64,000 nucleotides of DNA from positions 3,720,001 through 3,784,000 of the forward strand of contig AP018280.1 in the NCBI GenBank assembly GCA_004296455.1, given 5' to 3'. The position numbers and the translations under genes are program-made. Shown one piece after another: positions 38,036-47,883 of this stretch (the first letter of the stretch is position 1; each line of letters begins with the position of its first letter). Source of the stretch: Calothrix sp. NIES-4101 (GTDB taxonomy: Bacteria; Cyanobacteriota; Cyanobacteriia; Cyanobacteriales; Nostocaceae). A model generated the notes under the pieces. The model did no database searches. It was not told the DNA's origin and worked only from the letters and a program-made list of their open reading frames with translations.

Positions 38036-38938
38036 TTATACGCCAGCCGCATACAATTGATCAGCAAGTTCAGTAATCTCATTTTTGAATGTCAGCTTTC
38101 TTCGCCAATGATTCGGTATACCTAATTCACCATAATATGCTCCAGCAATCTGACCACAAATCGCGGCTGTTGTGTCTGCATCATCACCCAAGTTGGTAGC
38201 CGTAAGAATTGCTTGCTCATAATTTTCCGTCTTCCAGAAACACCAAAGTGCTGCTTCTAAACTCTCTACTACATATCCTGTACCACGAATATCGTTGATC
38301 GTTTTATTTCGATACTCTCCACTCGCAATCGATTGGATTGATGATGATGCTACTATCTCTAGATTTTTACCGAAGAGAATTTCGCTTTTGCTGGCTCCCG
38401 ATAGGGCACGAAAGAGAAGCTCTCCCAACAGGTAACTGGCATCAATACATTCTGCTGCACCATGTGTTGTTCGACAACTCTCACCAGAAAAGTGTAAAAT
38501 GCGATCGCGGTCTGGAAAATAAAACATAGGAACGGGTGCAAGCCTCATCAAGCAACCATTTCCGGCAGTCCTTGGATTCGTAGAGCCACTGAATGGGTTA
38601 CCAGAGATTTTGTATTGATACAAAGCTTGACTGACTGTATTGCCAATATCAAAACATTCCCCTGTACTGCTTAGATAACCTTCTTTATACCAATTGTAAT
38701 AGCGATCCATTTGATCAACGGCATCAAATCCACCAAATTTGACCAAACTAGTAGCTAGACACAGCGCCATTGATGTATCGTCTGTCCATTGCCCTGGCTT
38801 CAGATTAAATGGACCTCCACCTAGCATATCTGCTACAGGAGGGAATGAACCACGAGATCGAAACTCGACTGTTGTACCTACAGCATCCCCTGTCGCCAGA
38901 CCTAACAAACACCCTCGAAATCGCTCTAATGAATTCAT
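38036..38938 (-). CDS. ADP-ribosylglycohydrolase family protein
   Basis: A 300-residue all-helical DraG/ARH-type protein. Both metal-binding motifs are intact: WTDDTSMAL (T52, D53, D54) and LGDDADTTAA (D252, D253, D255). These coordinate two Mg or Mn ions. The family removes ADP-ribose from proteins, nucleic acids or small molecules; DraG itself reactivates nitrogenase reductase, but that role is not implied here. It is convergent with mutS. Its stop lies 14 bases beyond the end of the MITE-like element. Confidence 0.92.
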   Translation of the reverse strand: MNSLERFRGCLLGLATGDAVGTTVEFRSRGSFPPVADMLGGGPFNLKPGQWTDDTSMALCLATSLVKFGGFDAVDQMDRYYNWYKEGYLSSTGECFDIGNTVSQALYQYKISGNPFSGSTNPRTAGNGCLMRLAPVPMFYFPDRDRILHFSGESCRTTHGAAECIDASYLLGELLFRALSGASKSEILFGKNLEIVASSSIQSIASGEYRNKTINDIRGTGYVVESLEAALWCFWKTENYEQAILTATNLGDDADTTAAICGQIAGAYYGELGIPNHWRRKLTFKNEITELADQLYAAGV

Positions 38939-39029
38939 AAGAATTTAATACCTTCCCAGTTTGATACTTTTCCTTCACAATTGGGAACTCTAACGTCAGC
39001 AATAATCCTGACTCAGTAGACGGTATCCC

Positions 39030-39245
39030 ATGAAGAAAAAACCTGACTTCTACCAATTTACAGCGAGATTTGGCTGTGGCTTCATATTTGGACTTTTCGC
39101 TGCCACTAGTTGTTACTTTGTGCTTGGTGCCCAAACGATGCTGGGTTTATTTTGGGGATGGGTGCTGTTTTCGCTGCTATTTGGTTTGTTATCAGTTATT
39201 TTTGGCGATCGCTTTTGGACAAAAATATATCATTGGTTTCTGTAA
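39030..39245 (+). CDS. small two-helix membrane protein
   Basis: A 71-residue protein with a charged start (MKKKPDFYQF) and two hydrophobic helices (about 13-34 and 37-59), ending in FWTKIYHWFL. I do not recognise a function. There is no strong ribosome binding site, but composition and topology look genuine. It lies between the divergent glycohydrolase gene and the chemosensory genes. Confidence 0.55.
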   Translation: MKKKPDFYQFTARFGCGFIFGLFAATSCYFVLGAQTMLGLFWGWVLFSLLFGLLSVIFGDRFWTKIYHWFL

Positions 39246-39369
39246 CATCAACCACATTGACTTTAACAAATATACTATTTGCTGATGAAATTCAACTCTC
39301 AGTCCTTCTCCTTGTAAAATATCAGGTACGAAGCGGTGTTACCTCAGCACCATCGCCGACTCAAATACT

Positions 39370-40008
39370 GTGGAAAAATCACCTTCAGATGCCGAACAAA
39401 TTTGCCCAACTCATCCGGCTCATGTTAACTTCAGCATTATTGCGATCGCAGCTTCTGCGGGAGGGTTAAAAGCACTGAGTCAGTTACTATCGGCTTTACC
39501 TGCAAATTTTGCTGTGCCCGTTGTGATCGTACAGCACCTTGACCGGAAACATCGTTCGCTGATGGCAGATATTTTGAGCCGACGCACCAAGTTACAGGTT
39601 AAGCAGGCACAACAGGGAGAGTTGATGGAGGCGGGAATTGTTTATATTGCCCCGCCCAATTATCACTTACTGGTAACTAGTCAGGGTTATGTGGAATTGA
39701 CACAATCGGAGGTGATACATTTTGTGCGTCCCTCTGCTGATGTGCTGTTTCAGTCGGTTGCAGAAAATTATAAATCACGAGCGATCGCAGTTGTACTCAC
39801 AGGTACAGGTGTGGATGGTGCCATTGGGGTACGAGAAATTAAGCAAAAAGGTGGAACTGTGATTGTGCAAGATAGCAAAACTTCTGAATTTGATGGGATG
39901 CCGAAGGCGGCAATCAAAACGGGTCTAGTGGATCAAATTTTACCACTATCGGAAATTGCTACAGCCTTAATTGCTTTGGTAATGGGAAGTAATGCTGATG
40001 AGCAATGA
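39370..40008 (+). CDS. CheB-type protein methylesterase, stand-alone
   Basis: A 212-residue CheB catalytic domain without a receiver domain. The triad is visible: S29 (AASAGG), H56 (VQHLDRK) and D149 (GTGVDGAIG). The start is GTG at 39370. Its end overlaps the CheR gene by 17 bases. CheB demethylates or deamidates chemoreceptors. Here it is the first gene of a trio that in other bacteria is often a single CheB-CheR-PAS-kinase fusion. Confidence 0.9.
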   Translation: MEKSPSDAEQICPTHPAHVNFSIIAIAASAGGLKALSQLLSALPANFAVPVVIVQHLDRKHRSLMADILSRRTKLQVKQAQQGELMEAGIVYIAPPNYHLLVTSQGYVELTQSEVIHFVRPSADVLFQSVAENYKSRAIAVVLTGTGVDGAIGVREIKQKGGTVIVQDSKTSEFDGMPKAAIKTGLVDQILPLSEIATALIALVMGSNADEQ

Positions 40009-41842
40009 AGAGGATAAGGTATTTACAACCCTGCTGGATTATTTGAAACGCACAAGGGGTTTTGATTTTACTGGTTATAAACGTTCCAGTTTGCAGCGAC
40101 GCATCTGCAAACAAATGCAATTGCGGGAAATAGAGTCTTTTGGTGATTATTTGGATTATTTGGAAGTTCACCCCGATGAGTTCCTGGAACTGCTGAATAC
40201 GATTTTAATTAATGTTACTGCCTTTTTTCGTGATGCTGCCGCTTGGCATTATCTCCAGCAGCAAGTTTTACCGCAAATTATCAGCCACAAAACAGCAGAT
40301 GAACCAATTCGGGTATGGAGTGCTGGTTGTGCTTCGGGGGAAGAAGCTTATACCCTCGCCATGATTTTGGCGGAAACTTTGGGAGCAAAGGAATTTCGTC
40401 AACGAGTTAAAATATATGCAACTGATGTGGACGAAGAGGCTCTCACCCACGCTCGTCAGGCGAGTTATACCCAGCAAGCAATTGTCTCTGTTCCTATGGA
40501 ACTACGAGAGAAGTATTTTGAGCCAGTGGGAAATAGCCAAGTATTTCGCGCAGATTTGCGGCGAGTGGTGATTTTTGGTCGTCATGACTTGGTACAGGAT
40601 GCTCCGATTTCGCGCTTAGATTTATTGGTGTGTCGCAATACTTTAATGTATTTTAATGCCGATGCCCAAGCCAGAATTTTGGCACGGTTACACTTTGCTC
40701 TCAATCCCACAGGTGTTTTATTTTTGGGTAAAGCGGAGATGTTGCTCACCCACACTAACCTATTTACCCCTCTAAGTTTACAACATCGCATATTTACGAA
40801 AGTCACCAAAGTAAATATACGCGATCGCCTCTTAGTTTTGTCGCAAACTGGTGATGAGGAAGGTAGTAAACGTTTGGCTGTCCATGTGCAGTTGCGGGAA
40901 GCTGCGTTGAATGCTATGCCCCTGGCACAATTGGTTGTAGACTGTGCCGGAAATTTGGTGATGGCAAATCAGTCTGCCAGGGTAATGTTTGGCATTAGTT
41001 TGCAAAATATTGGCAGTCCCCTCCGAGATTTAGAAATTTCCTACCGTCCCGTCGAATTGCGATCGCGAATTGAGCAAGTATACAGCGATCGTCATCCCCT
41101 GGTAATTTCCGACGTAGTTCGTAATCTTCCCGATGGCAACATCCAATACTTAGATGTACAACTCACGCCCCTACAAGAAAATGGTAATGACTTACTGGGA
41201 ATTGCGATTACTTTTACAGATGTTACCAGCTATCACAATCTACAAACAGAATTACAACGAGCAAATCAAGAACTAGAAACCGCCAACGAAGAACTGCAAT
41301 CGAGTAACGAAGAATTGGAAACCACTAACGAGGAATTACAATCCACCAACGAAGAATTGGAAACCACTAATGAGGAATTACAATCTACCAATGAAGAATT
41401 GGAGACAATGAACGAGGAATTGCAATCCACCAACGAAGAATTACAAACAATTAATGATGAGTTGCGCCAACGTACCCAAGAACTTAACCAACTCAATGCT
41501 TTCCTCCAATCTATCCTCACAAGTATTCAGGCTGGGGTAGTGGTAATTGATCTACAATTTAATATCCTCAGTTGGAATAAAGAAACTGAAAACCTCTGGG
41601 GATTGCGAACCGAAGAAGTCAAAGGGCAGTCGTTTTTTAATTTGGATATTGGTTTACCTGTAAGTGAGCTACGGGAGGCTATCCGCACTTGTATTGCTGG
41701 GGAAAACCATATAGAGTTAGTTATAGATGCAACAAACCGTCGGGGTAGAAGTTTTCGCTGTCGAGTCACCTGTAACCCCCTAATTGGCATCGCAGGAAAG
41801 CGGGATGGGGTTATCCTCGTGATGGAGGAGGTGGAAGTATGA
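39992..41842 (+). CDS. CheR methyltransferase with PAS and coiled coil
   Basis: A 616-residue multidomain protein. Order: CheR N-terminal helical domain (about 10-70), SAM methyltransferase domain (about 85-270, with VWSAGCASGEEAYTLA), a PAS domain (about 295-410), a long coiled coil of NEELQSTNEELETT heptad-type repeats (about 416-499) and a second PAS domain (about 503-613). It methylates receptor glutamates. It overlaps CheB at its start and the kinase gene by ATGA at its end, so the three are translationally coupled. Confidence 0.92.
   Translation: MLMSNEEDKVFTTLLDYLKRTRGFDFTGYKRSSLQRRICKQMQLREIESFGDYLDYLEVHPDEFLELLNTILINVTAFFRDAAAWHYLQQQVLPQIISHKTADEPIRVWSAGCASGEEAYTLAMILAETLGAKEFRQRVKIYATDVDEEALTHARQASYTQQAIVSVPMELREKYFEPVGNSQVFRADLRRVVIFGRHDLVQDAPISRLDLLVCRNTLMYFNADAQARILARLHFALNPTGVLFLGKAEMLLTHTNLFTPLSLQHRIFTKVTKVNIRDRLLVLSQTGDEEGSKRLAVHVQLREAALNAMPLAQLVVDCAGNLVMANQSARVMFGISLQNIGSPLRDLEISYRPVELRSRIEQVYSDRHPLVISDVVRNLPDGNIQYLDVQLTPLQENGNDLLGIAITFTDVTSYHNLQTELQRANQELETANEELQSSNEELETTNEELQSTNEELETTNEELQSTNEELETMNEELQSTNEELQTINDELRQRTQELNQLNAFLQSILTSIQAGVVVIDLQFNILSWNKETENLWGLRTEEVKGQSFFNLDIGLPVSELREAIRTCIAGENHIELVIDATNRRGRSFRCRVTCNPLIGIAGKRDGVILVMEEVEV
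41270..41462 (+). repeat. 42-bp tandem repeat encoding the CheR coiled coil
   Basis: About four and a half copies of a 42-base unit encode alternating NEELQSTNEELETT blocks. Units differ mainly at third codon positions, so the repeat is old enough to have drifted yet kept in register. Unit number would set the length of the signalling helix between the two PAS domains. Confidence 0.85.
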
Positions 41843-43170
41843 CTAGTCTCGTGGAAAAAAGGCTTCAAAACGCCCAATTGAAAGTAAGTGCTTTATCGCA
41901 GCATAGTAATGAACTTCTCCTAGAGCCAGAATTACTCTCATCTGCCTTAGAAGAATTGACAGTAATACTAGAGGAACTTAACGTCCAATATGAAGAACTA
42001 GTACAAACCCGTCAGGAATTAGAATTAGAACGCCAACGCTATTGGGAATTGTTTGAATTTGCTCCCGATGCCTACATAGTTACTGATACGGGAGGTGTAA
42101 TTCAACAAGCTAACCAATTTACTGCTGGGTTTTTCGGAATACGAAAAGAATTTTTGGTGGGCAAACCATTGGTTGTCTTTATTAGCAAAGCCGAACGTAA
42201 AGCTTTCCATGAAAAACTTAACCAGACAGTAGAATTACTTCAACATCGGTACTGGCAAGTCGAAATTACACCCCGTCGTGGAGAATCATTTCCAACTGCG
42301 ATCGCGGTTACTGCCGTTTATGATATTCAAAGACAAATTATTGGTTGGCGCTGGCTATTACGTGACCTCAGTTTAGTTCCACAATCAAGAACATTTGTGA
42401 ATACTTTGGAATCACCGCAGGAACTCCAAGAATTGCGATCGCGCTACATTCAGACAATTTCCCACGAATTTCGCACACCAATGACTGTCGTCCAAACCTC
42501 AGTTGAACTGCTCCAACGTTACAACGAGGCAATTAGCCAAGAGACAAAGACTAGGTGTTTCCAAATTATCAATACAGCAATTCAATCAATGTTGCGTTTA
42601 TTGGAACAAGTATCGCTGTACAAAGCCGAGTTAAGTGAACTCAAAGCCAATCTCACCCGCATTAATATAGAGCAAATTTGTGAGGCTGTGATAGCAAAAG
42701 CCACTCTCCAAGAGAGTATCACCCTCCATCAATCCCAGACAGCCTATTTACATAGCTTCCAATGTAATTCTCATCTGAGCGAACCTTGGGTTTACTTAGA
42801 TGCAACAATGCTACAAATAATTTTAGATAATTTGCTTAATAATGCCATTAAATACTCACCCCAAGGTGGTGAAATCGAATTGAATCTACGTCAAGAAGAC
42901 CAGTATATTATTCTGGAAATAAAAGACCAAGGTATTGGTATTCCCACCGAAGACTTACCTAAACTCTACGAACCATTCCACCGAGCCAAGAATGTGTTTA
43001 ATTTCTTACCTGGAATTGGTTTCGGTTTAGCAATTGTCAAAAAAATAGTAGATTTATTAGAAGGTGCGATCGTGATTAATAGTCAACTTGGTATCGGTAC
43101 GACTGTGACTATTTCCTTGCCTTTGGTAGCAACTTTACCTACTGCAAATCATGAGTCAAATCAAAATTAA
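41839..43170 (+). CDS. PAS-domain sensor histidine kinase
   Basis: A 443-residue soluble kinase. It has an N-terminal coiled coil (about 1-65), a PAS domain (about 68-185), HisKA with the phosphoacceptor H209 in SHEFRTPM, and HATPase_c with the N box (ILDNLLNNAIKYSP) and the G box region (GIGFGLAIVKK). No membrane segment. Translational coupling by ATGA to CheR-PAS suggests a single signalling unit. No receiver-domain partner is next to it. The 3' end overlaps the convergent Uma2 gene by 4 bases. Confidence 0.92.
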   Translation: MTSLVEKRLQNAQLKVSALSQHSNELLLEPELLSSALEELTVILEELNVQYEELVQTRQELELERQRYWELFEFAPDAYIVTDTGGVIQQANQFTAGFFGIRKEFLVGKPLVVFISKAERKAFHEKLNQTVELLQHRYWQVEITPRRGESFPTAIAVTAVYDIQRQIIGWRWLLRDLSLVPQSRTFVNTLESPQELQELRSRYIQTISHEFRTPMTVVQTSVELLQRYNEAISQETKTRCFQIINTAIQSMLRLLEQVSLYKAELSELKANLTRINIEQICEAVIAKATLQESITLHQSQTAYLHSFQCNSHLSEPWVYLDATMLQIILDNLLNNAIKYSPQGGEIELNLRQEDQYIILEIKDQGIGIPTEDLPKLYEPFHRAKNVFNFLPGIGFGLAIVKKIVDLLEGAIVINSQLGIGTTVTISLPLVATLPTANHESNQN

Positions 43171-43736
43171 GGAAAAATTAGACTCAAATCCAAACAAATA
43201 TCATCAAAACCAGGAATTGCGATCGACTGATTAGTTAAATAAATTAACTTGCTCAAGTAATTAAATTCACCTTGGGCATTGTGATAAGGTTGACTATAAT
43301 GCTCTAGTTGCCTAGCTGGTAAATTCACAATCCAATAATGATTAATTCCAGCTTCCGCATACAAAGATAATTTTGTTTTTTGATCGTAATCTAAAGTGCT
43401 ATCTGAGATTTCAATCACTAATAAGATATCTTCAGGATAAGGATGATGGGCGAGATAATCCTCATCTTTCCCTCTGGCAATGATGACATCTGGTTCTGGT
43501 TCACTGTTGTTGGATAAAGTAATTGGTTCTTGTCCGCGAATAGCTACCCTGTCACCTAAAAGTCGATCTAATTTTCGACATAAAATTGTACTACAGACAC
43601 TATGCAGAGTACCTTTGGCAGCCATTTTAATTAATTCTCCCCTAATTAATTCCACCCTGTCATTCTCATTGAAAAAGCCGATTTCAATGAGTTTATGATA
43701 TTCATCAATTGTGAATCTTTTGGGAGTAACAACCAT
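43167..43736 (-). CDS. Uma2-family (DUF820) PD-(D/E)XK nuclease-like protein
   Basis: A 189-residue Uma2 protein. The nuclease-fold residues are visible: D in EPEPDVIIA, E in LVIEISDST, and K in YDQKTKLSLY, followed by the family hallmark GINHYWIVNL. Cyanobacteria carry many paralogues of unclear function. It is convergent with the kinase gene. Confidence 0.88.
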   Translation of the reverse strand: MVVTPKRFTIDEYHKLIEIGFFNENDRVELIRGELIKMAAKGTLHSVCSTILCRKLDRLLGDRVAIRGQEPITLSNNSEPEPDVIIARGKDEDYLAHHPYPEDILLVIEISDSTLDYDQKTKLSLYAEAGINHYWIVNLPARQLEHYSQPYHNAQGEFNYLSKLIYLTNQSIAIPGFDDICLDLSLIFP

Positions 43737-43834
43737 AAAGTTTATCTAAATACATTTACTTTAACCTGGACTTGCAGCAGCAATTTTGCCCAGAATACCC
43801 TGAATATATCGGACAATAGCCAACATCAAAAACA

Positions 43835-45442
43835 TCAACTTAACTGGGCAACTAATTGATTTTCTAACAGAGTTTCATTTGTCAATAAATCCTCAACAGT
43901 AATTCTTAAAAATCTTTGCCCATCAACCAAAAACATAATTTTCACGCGATCGCTTCCGGGAAAACCTGGTGGGGTTAAATTGGCAATACTCCTGGCACCA
44001 TCTTTATCATTGAGGGGTTTCACGCTAGTCACACCACCATCAAGACGACGGGTAATTAACCTATCACCATCAAAGTAAACCTCAGTCCCCCCGCTTTCCG
44101 CCCCCAATTCACCCATAATTAACTCAATGCTGGGTTGATTTTCCATCGATGCACCCAAAACCAACTCCACTGGTTGACTCATGGGGTAGGGTTGTCCAGA
44201 TTTGACGATGGGATGCCAACTGTGACGATTATTACGTCTGTCCCAGTAACGAATACCGTAGCTGTGATAGAGAAAATCCTTAATTTCCAAGCCCTGGGTT
44301 AACTGTAACGCCCCTTGGGCGATCGCTTCAAATGGGCGATCGCATTTAATGATACCTGCGTCAAAGTAATTTTTCACCCATTCCTGAACTGTGGGAAGTT
44401 GAGAAGTTCCCCCCACCAATAAAACAGCATTAATATCTGCAATTTCAATCCCTTGTCGTCTGGCTTGCTGCAACAAACTCGTCATCGAATCGTCAAGACG
44501 TTGAAAAAACCCATTATTTTTGAGGATTTCGGCAAATGTATCGCGGTTCAGGTCGATTTCATAACTTTCAAAAGTCTCTTCGTTGAAATAAACCTCACCA
44601 GCTTGAGTTTGGGTGGAAAGTTGAATTTTGACCTTTTCTGCTAAACGTGTTGTCAGGGGAGTTGTCACCAAACCTTGAGTTTTCGCAAAATGATCAACAA
44701 TCCAATTGTCGATGTCAGTTCCACCCAAATTTTGACCAGCTTTTGCCAACACTCGCGCTGTTTTTACTTTCTGTTTTGAGTCTTCTGCTAGGGATTTGTT
44801 ACCAAATTTCAACAAAAACCCTAACGGTTTACTACTTGCTGTTTGCTGAACAGTCTTATCCAACCTTACCAAAGACAAATCCAGGGTACCGCCACCAAAA
44901 TCGATCACCAAGAGAATTTCGCGATCGCTCATTCCATAGCCTAAAGCGGCAGCAGTAGGTTCGTCTAGCATCCGTACTTCTTGCACAGCTAAATCTTGAC
45001 AAACCCCACCTAACCAGTAGCGGTAGGTTTCAAAGCTATCGACGGGAACTGTCAACACCAACGAATCGACAACCTCTGGGGTGAAGAGACTAAGTTGAGA
45101 AATAACTTGTGTTAAAAACCACTTTCCCGCATCCTCAAACGTCACGTTCTGTCCGTCAATTTCTGGCAAAAACCCTTGAATATCAGCACCAATCCCCCGC
45201 TTGAAACTCCGAAAAAACCGAGGTTCATTAACTAAATCTAAACCTCGATCACGCACCTGCTGTCCGGCTAAAATCTGTCCCTTGCGGGCATCTTCCACAT
45301 ATACCAAGCTGGGAATGAGTGGTGGATTCAAACTTTGTTGAATCGATAAACCCGACAGACTCAATGTCTCAGGCTGCTGGGTAACAGGATTCCAGCGAGC
45401 AATTACAGTGTTACTAGTACCAAAATCAATTGCAATTGCCAT
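43835..45442 (-). CDS. Hsp70-family (DnaK-like) protein
   Basis: A 535-residue protein with the complete Hsp70 ATPase core: IDFGTSNT at 5-12, DFGGGTLDLS at 181-190 and the adenosine motif LLVGGTSQLP near 353. The C-terminal 150 residues are beta-rich and shorter than in DnaK, with no EEVD or helical lid recognisable. It is distinct from the giant Hsp70-like protein of the triad. It is divergent from agrE. A specialised chaperone role is inferred. Confidence 0.88.
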   Translation of the reverse strand: MAIAIDFGTSNTVIARWNPVTQQPETLSLSGLSIQQSLNPPLIPSLVYVEDARKGQILAGQQVRDRGLDLVNEPRFFRSFKRGIGADIQGFLPEIDGQNVTFEDAGKWFLTQVISQLSLFTPEVVDSLVLTVPVDSFETYRYWLGGVCQDLAVQEVRMLDEPTAAALGYGMSDREILLVIDFGGGTLDLSLVRLDKTVQQTASSKPLGFLLKFGNKSLAEDSKQKVKTARVLAKAGQNLGGTDIDNWIVDHFAKTQGLVTTPLTTRLAEKVKIQLSTQTQAGEVYFNEETFESYEIDLNRDTFAEILKNNGFFQRLDDSMTSLLQQARRQGIEIADINAVLLVGGTSQLPTVQEWVKNYFDAGIIKCDRPFEAIAQGALQLTQGLEIKDFLYHSYGIRYWDRRNNRHSWHPIVKSGQPYPMSQPVELVLGASMENQPSIELIMGELGAESGGTEVYFDGDRLITRRLDGGVTSVKPLNDKDGARSIANLTPPGFPGSDRVKIMFLVDGQRFLRITVEDLLTNETLLENQLVAQLS

Positions 45443-45604
45443 TAGTTATCAATAAATTTCTTGTAAAGTAGCGAACTACAATAGTAATGTTACACAACTG
45501 TCGTGAAAGTTAAAGTTAAGAAGCAGGCGATCGCACAAAAATTTGGATAGAATCACGCTTGTTATATTCTAAACAGGTTAATAGCATCTCGCTGGTGATT
45601 TTTT

Positions 45605-47716
45605 ATGACTTCTCCCATTAGAATCTTGATGTGTGCTCCCGACCATTACGATGTAGACTATGTGATTAACCCTTGGATGGAGGGTAATATCCACAAATCG
45701 TCACGCGATCGGGCGGTGGAACAGTGGCAAGGGTTGTATCAAATTTTAAAGCAACATGCGGTGGTTGATTTAGTTACACCTCAAAAAGGTGTACCAGATA
45801 TGGTTTTCACCGCCAATGCGGGCTTGGTACTGGGTGAAAATGTAGTCTTAAGTCGTTTTTTACACAAAGAACGCCAGGGAGAAGAACCGTTTTTCAAAGA
45901 ATGGTTTGAACAGAATGGTTATAACGTTTATGAACTGCCCAAGGATTTACCATTTGAAGGTGCAGGAGATGCACTTTTAGATCGGGAAGGACGTTGGTTG
46001 TGGGCTGGTTATGGTTTCCGTTCTGAGTTGGATTCGCACCCATACCTAGCAAAATGGCTGGATATTGAAGTGCTATCGCTACGACTGATTGACGATCGCT
46101 TTTACCATCTCGATACCTGTTTTTGTCCTCTGGCTAACGGTTATTTACTTTATTACCCAGGTGCATTTGATTCCTATTCCAATCGCTTGATTGAAATGCG
46201 GGTTGCTTCCGAAAAACGCATTGCGATTGAAGAGGCTGATGCAGTCAACTTTGCCTGCAATACCGTCAATTTAGAGCAGCTTGTCGTGATGAATAAAGCC
46301 TCCGATGGCTTGAAAGCACGACTCAACGCCGTTGGTTTCCAGGTAATTGAAACCCCCCTGACGGAATTTCTCAAAGCTGGTGGTGCAGCTAAATGTTTGA
46401 CATTGCGTGTCACTGAACCTGTACTTGCGGATGTTCACGCCAATGTTCATGTCGAAAGTCGAATTATTAGCATTCAAGGACACTTACTAGATTCTGGTTT
46501 AATTAACCGAGCGCTAGATTTAATTGTTGATAATGGCGGTAGTTTCCAAGTTCTCAATTTCAACTTAGGAGAACAACGTCAAAGTACCTCCGCCGCAGAA
46601 GTGAAAGTATCTGCACCATCCCACGAGGTGATGGAAAGTATTATTTCCTACCTCATCGATTTGGGAGCAGTGGATTTACCCCAAGACGAGCGTGATGCCA
46701 AACTGGAAGCTGTGCCCAAAAACGGTGTCGCTCCCGATGATTTTTATGTCAGCACCATTTACCCTACCGAAGTCAGAATCAACGGTGAATGGATAAAAGT
46801 ACAGAATCAACGCATGGATGGAGCGATCGCAATTTCCCATACTTCTGAAGGTGTGGTGGCGAAATGTAAGTTATTGCGCGACTTGGAAACTAGTGAAAGT
46901 GTTGTTGTTGATGTATTAGGTATTCGGACCATCCGCAAAACGGAATCACGGGAAAAACGGAATGCAGAAGAATTTAGCTTTATGTCTGCTGGGGTTTCCA
47001 GTGAACGTCGAGTTGAATTAGTTGTGGAACAGGTTGCCTGGGAATTACGTAAAATTCGGGACGCAGGGGGTAAAGTTGTTGTTAGTGCTGGACCTGTAGT
47101 TATACATACGGGTGGTGGCGAACATCTATCACGACTAGTTCGCGAAGGCTACGTACAAGCACTACTAGGAGGTAATGCGATCGCAGTTCATGATATGGAA
47201 CAGTCGATCCTGGGTACATCTTTGGGTGTGGATATGAAGCGAGGTGTGGCAGTACGGGGGGGACACAGACATCACCTCAAGGTAATTAATACGATTCGTC
47301 ATCACGGTAGTATTAAAAATGCTGTAGAAGCCGGCGTGATTAAAAACGGTATCATGTACGAATGCGTCAAAAACAATGTACCTTTTGTACTGGCTGGTTC
47401 GATTCGCGACGATGGACCTTTGCCTGATACTGAGATGGATTTGATTAAAGCACAAGTCAAATATGCTGAACAAATTAAGGGTGCGGAAATGATTTTGATG
47501 CTGTCATCAATGTTGCACTCAATTGGCGTGGGTAATATGACACCTGCGGGTGTAAAAATGGTTTGCGTTGATATCAACCCCGCCGTTGTGACAAAATTGA
47601 GCGATCGCGGTTCGATAGAATCGGTTGGTGTAGTAACAGATGTGGGTTTATTCCTCAGCCTCTTAGTGCAGCAACTCGATAAGTTAACAAGTCCCTATGT
47701 TGAAAAAGTTGGTTAG
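45605..47716 (+). CDS. agrE: bifunctional arginine dihydrolase / ornithine cyclodeaminase (AgrE/ArgZ)
   Basis: A 703-residue enzyme matching Anabaena AgrE in length. The N-terminal guanidine-group hydrolase domain has N71, H168 (FYHLDTCF) and C264 (AAKCLTL), the residues known to be needed for arginine to ornithine plus ammonium and CO2. The C-terminal half (about 285-703) is the LOR/SDH-type part that in AgrE converts ornithine to proline. In heterocystous cyanobacteria this route degrades arginine released from cyanophycin. No cyanophycin genes are in the window. Confidence 0.95.
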   Translation: MTSPIRILMCAPDHYDVDYVINPWMEGNIHKSSRDRAVEQWQGLYQILKQHAVVDLVTPQKGVPDMVFTANAGLVLGENVVLSRFLHKERQGEEPFFKEWFEQNGYNVYELPKDLPFEGAGDALLDREGRWLWAGYGFRSELDSHPYLAKWLDIEVLSLRLIDDRFYHLDTCFCPLANGYLLYYPGAFDSYSNRLIEMRVASEKRIAIEEADAVNFACNTVNLEQLVVMNKASDGLKARLNAVGFQVIETPLTEFLKAGGAAKCLTLRVTEPVLADVHANVHVESRIISIQGHLLDSGLINRALDLIVDNGGSFQVLNFNLGEQRQSTSAAEVKVSAPSHEVMESIISYLIDLGAVDLPQDERDAKLEAVPKNGVAPDDFYVSTIYPTEVRINGEWIKVQNQRMDGAIAISHTSEGVVAKCKLLRDLETSESVVVDVLGIRTIRKTESREKRNAEEFSFMSAGVSSERRVELVVEQVAWELRKIRDAGGKVVVSAGPVVIHTGGGEHLSRLVREGYVQALLGGNAIAVHDMEQSILGTSLGVDMKRGVAVRGGHRHHLKVINTIRHHGSIKNAVEAGVIKNGIMYECVKNNVPFVLAGSIRDDGPLPDTEMDLIKAQVKYAEQIKGAEMILMLSSMLHSIGVGNMTPAGVKMVCVDINPAVVTKLSDRGSIESVGVVTDVGLFLSLLVQQLDKLTSPYVEKVG

Positions 47717-47724
47717 GTTAATAT

Positions 47725-47739
47725 CTAGTTAATAACTAG
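47725..47739. repeat. 15-base palindrome after agrE
   Basis: CTAGTTA-A-TAACTAG is a perfect palindrome 9 bases after the agrE stop. It lacks a following T-run. It belongs to AT-rich STRR-like spacer sequence. Confidence 0.5.
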
Positions 47740-47883
47740 CAATTAACCAGCAAATAACTCAATGAATTCGATGGAGTAAAGATTCTGGGGTGGGCATCTT
47801 GCCTGCCCTTCGTATTTTCAGCTAGGTTTAAGAAATGTAAAAACTCCAATCAAATATCTTTTAGAATAAGGACACAAAGGAAA

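Noticed and set aside
39110-39469. 119-codon frame overlapping the small membrane protein and CheB
   Set aside because: It is the shifted frame of two better-supported genes.
41266-41520. Serine/asparagine-repeat protein on the minus strand
   Set aside because: It is the reverse-strand shadow of the CheR coiled-coil repeat.
43167-43736. Uma2 protein as a sign of a mobile element or restriction system
   Set aside because: Uma2 genes are abundant stand-alone genes in cyanobacteria and no partner is present.
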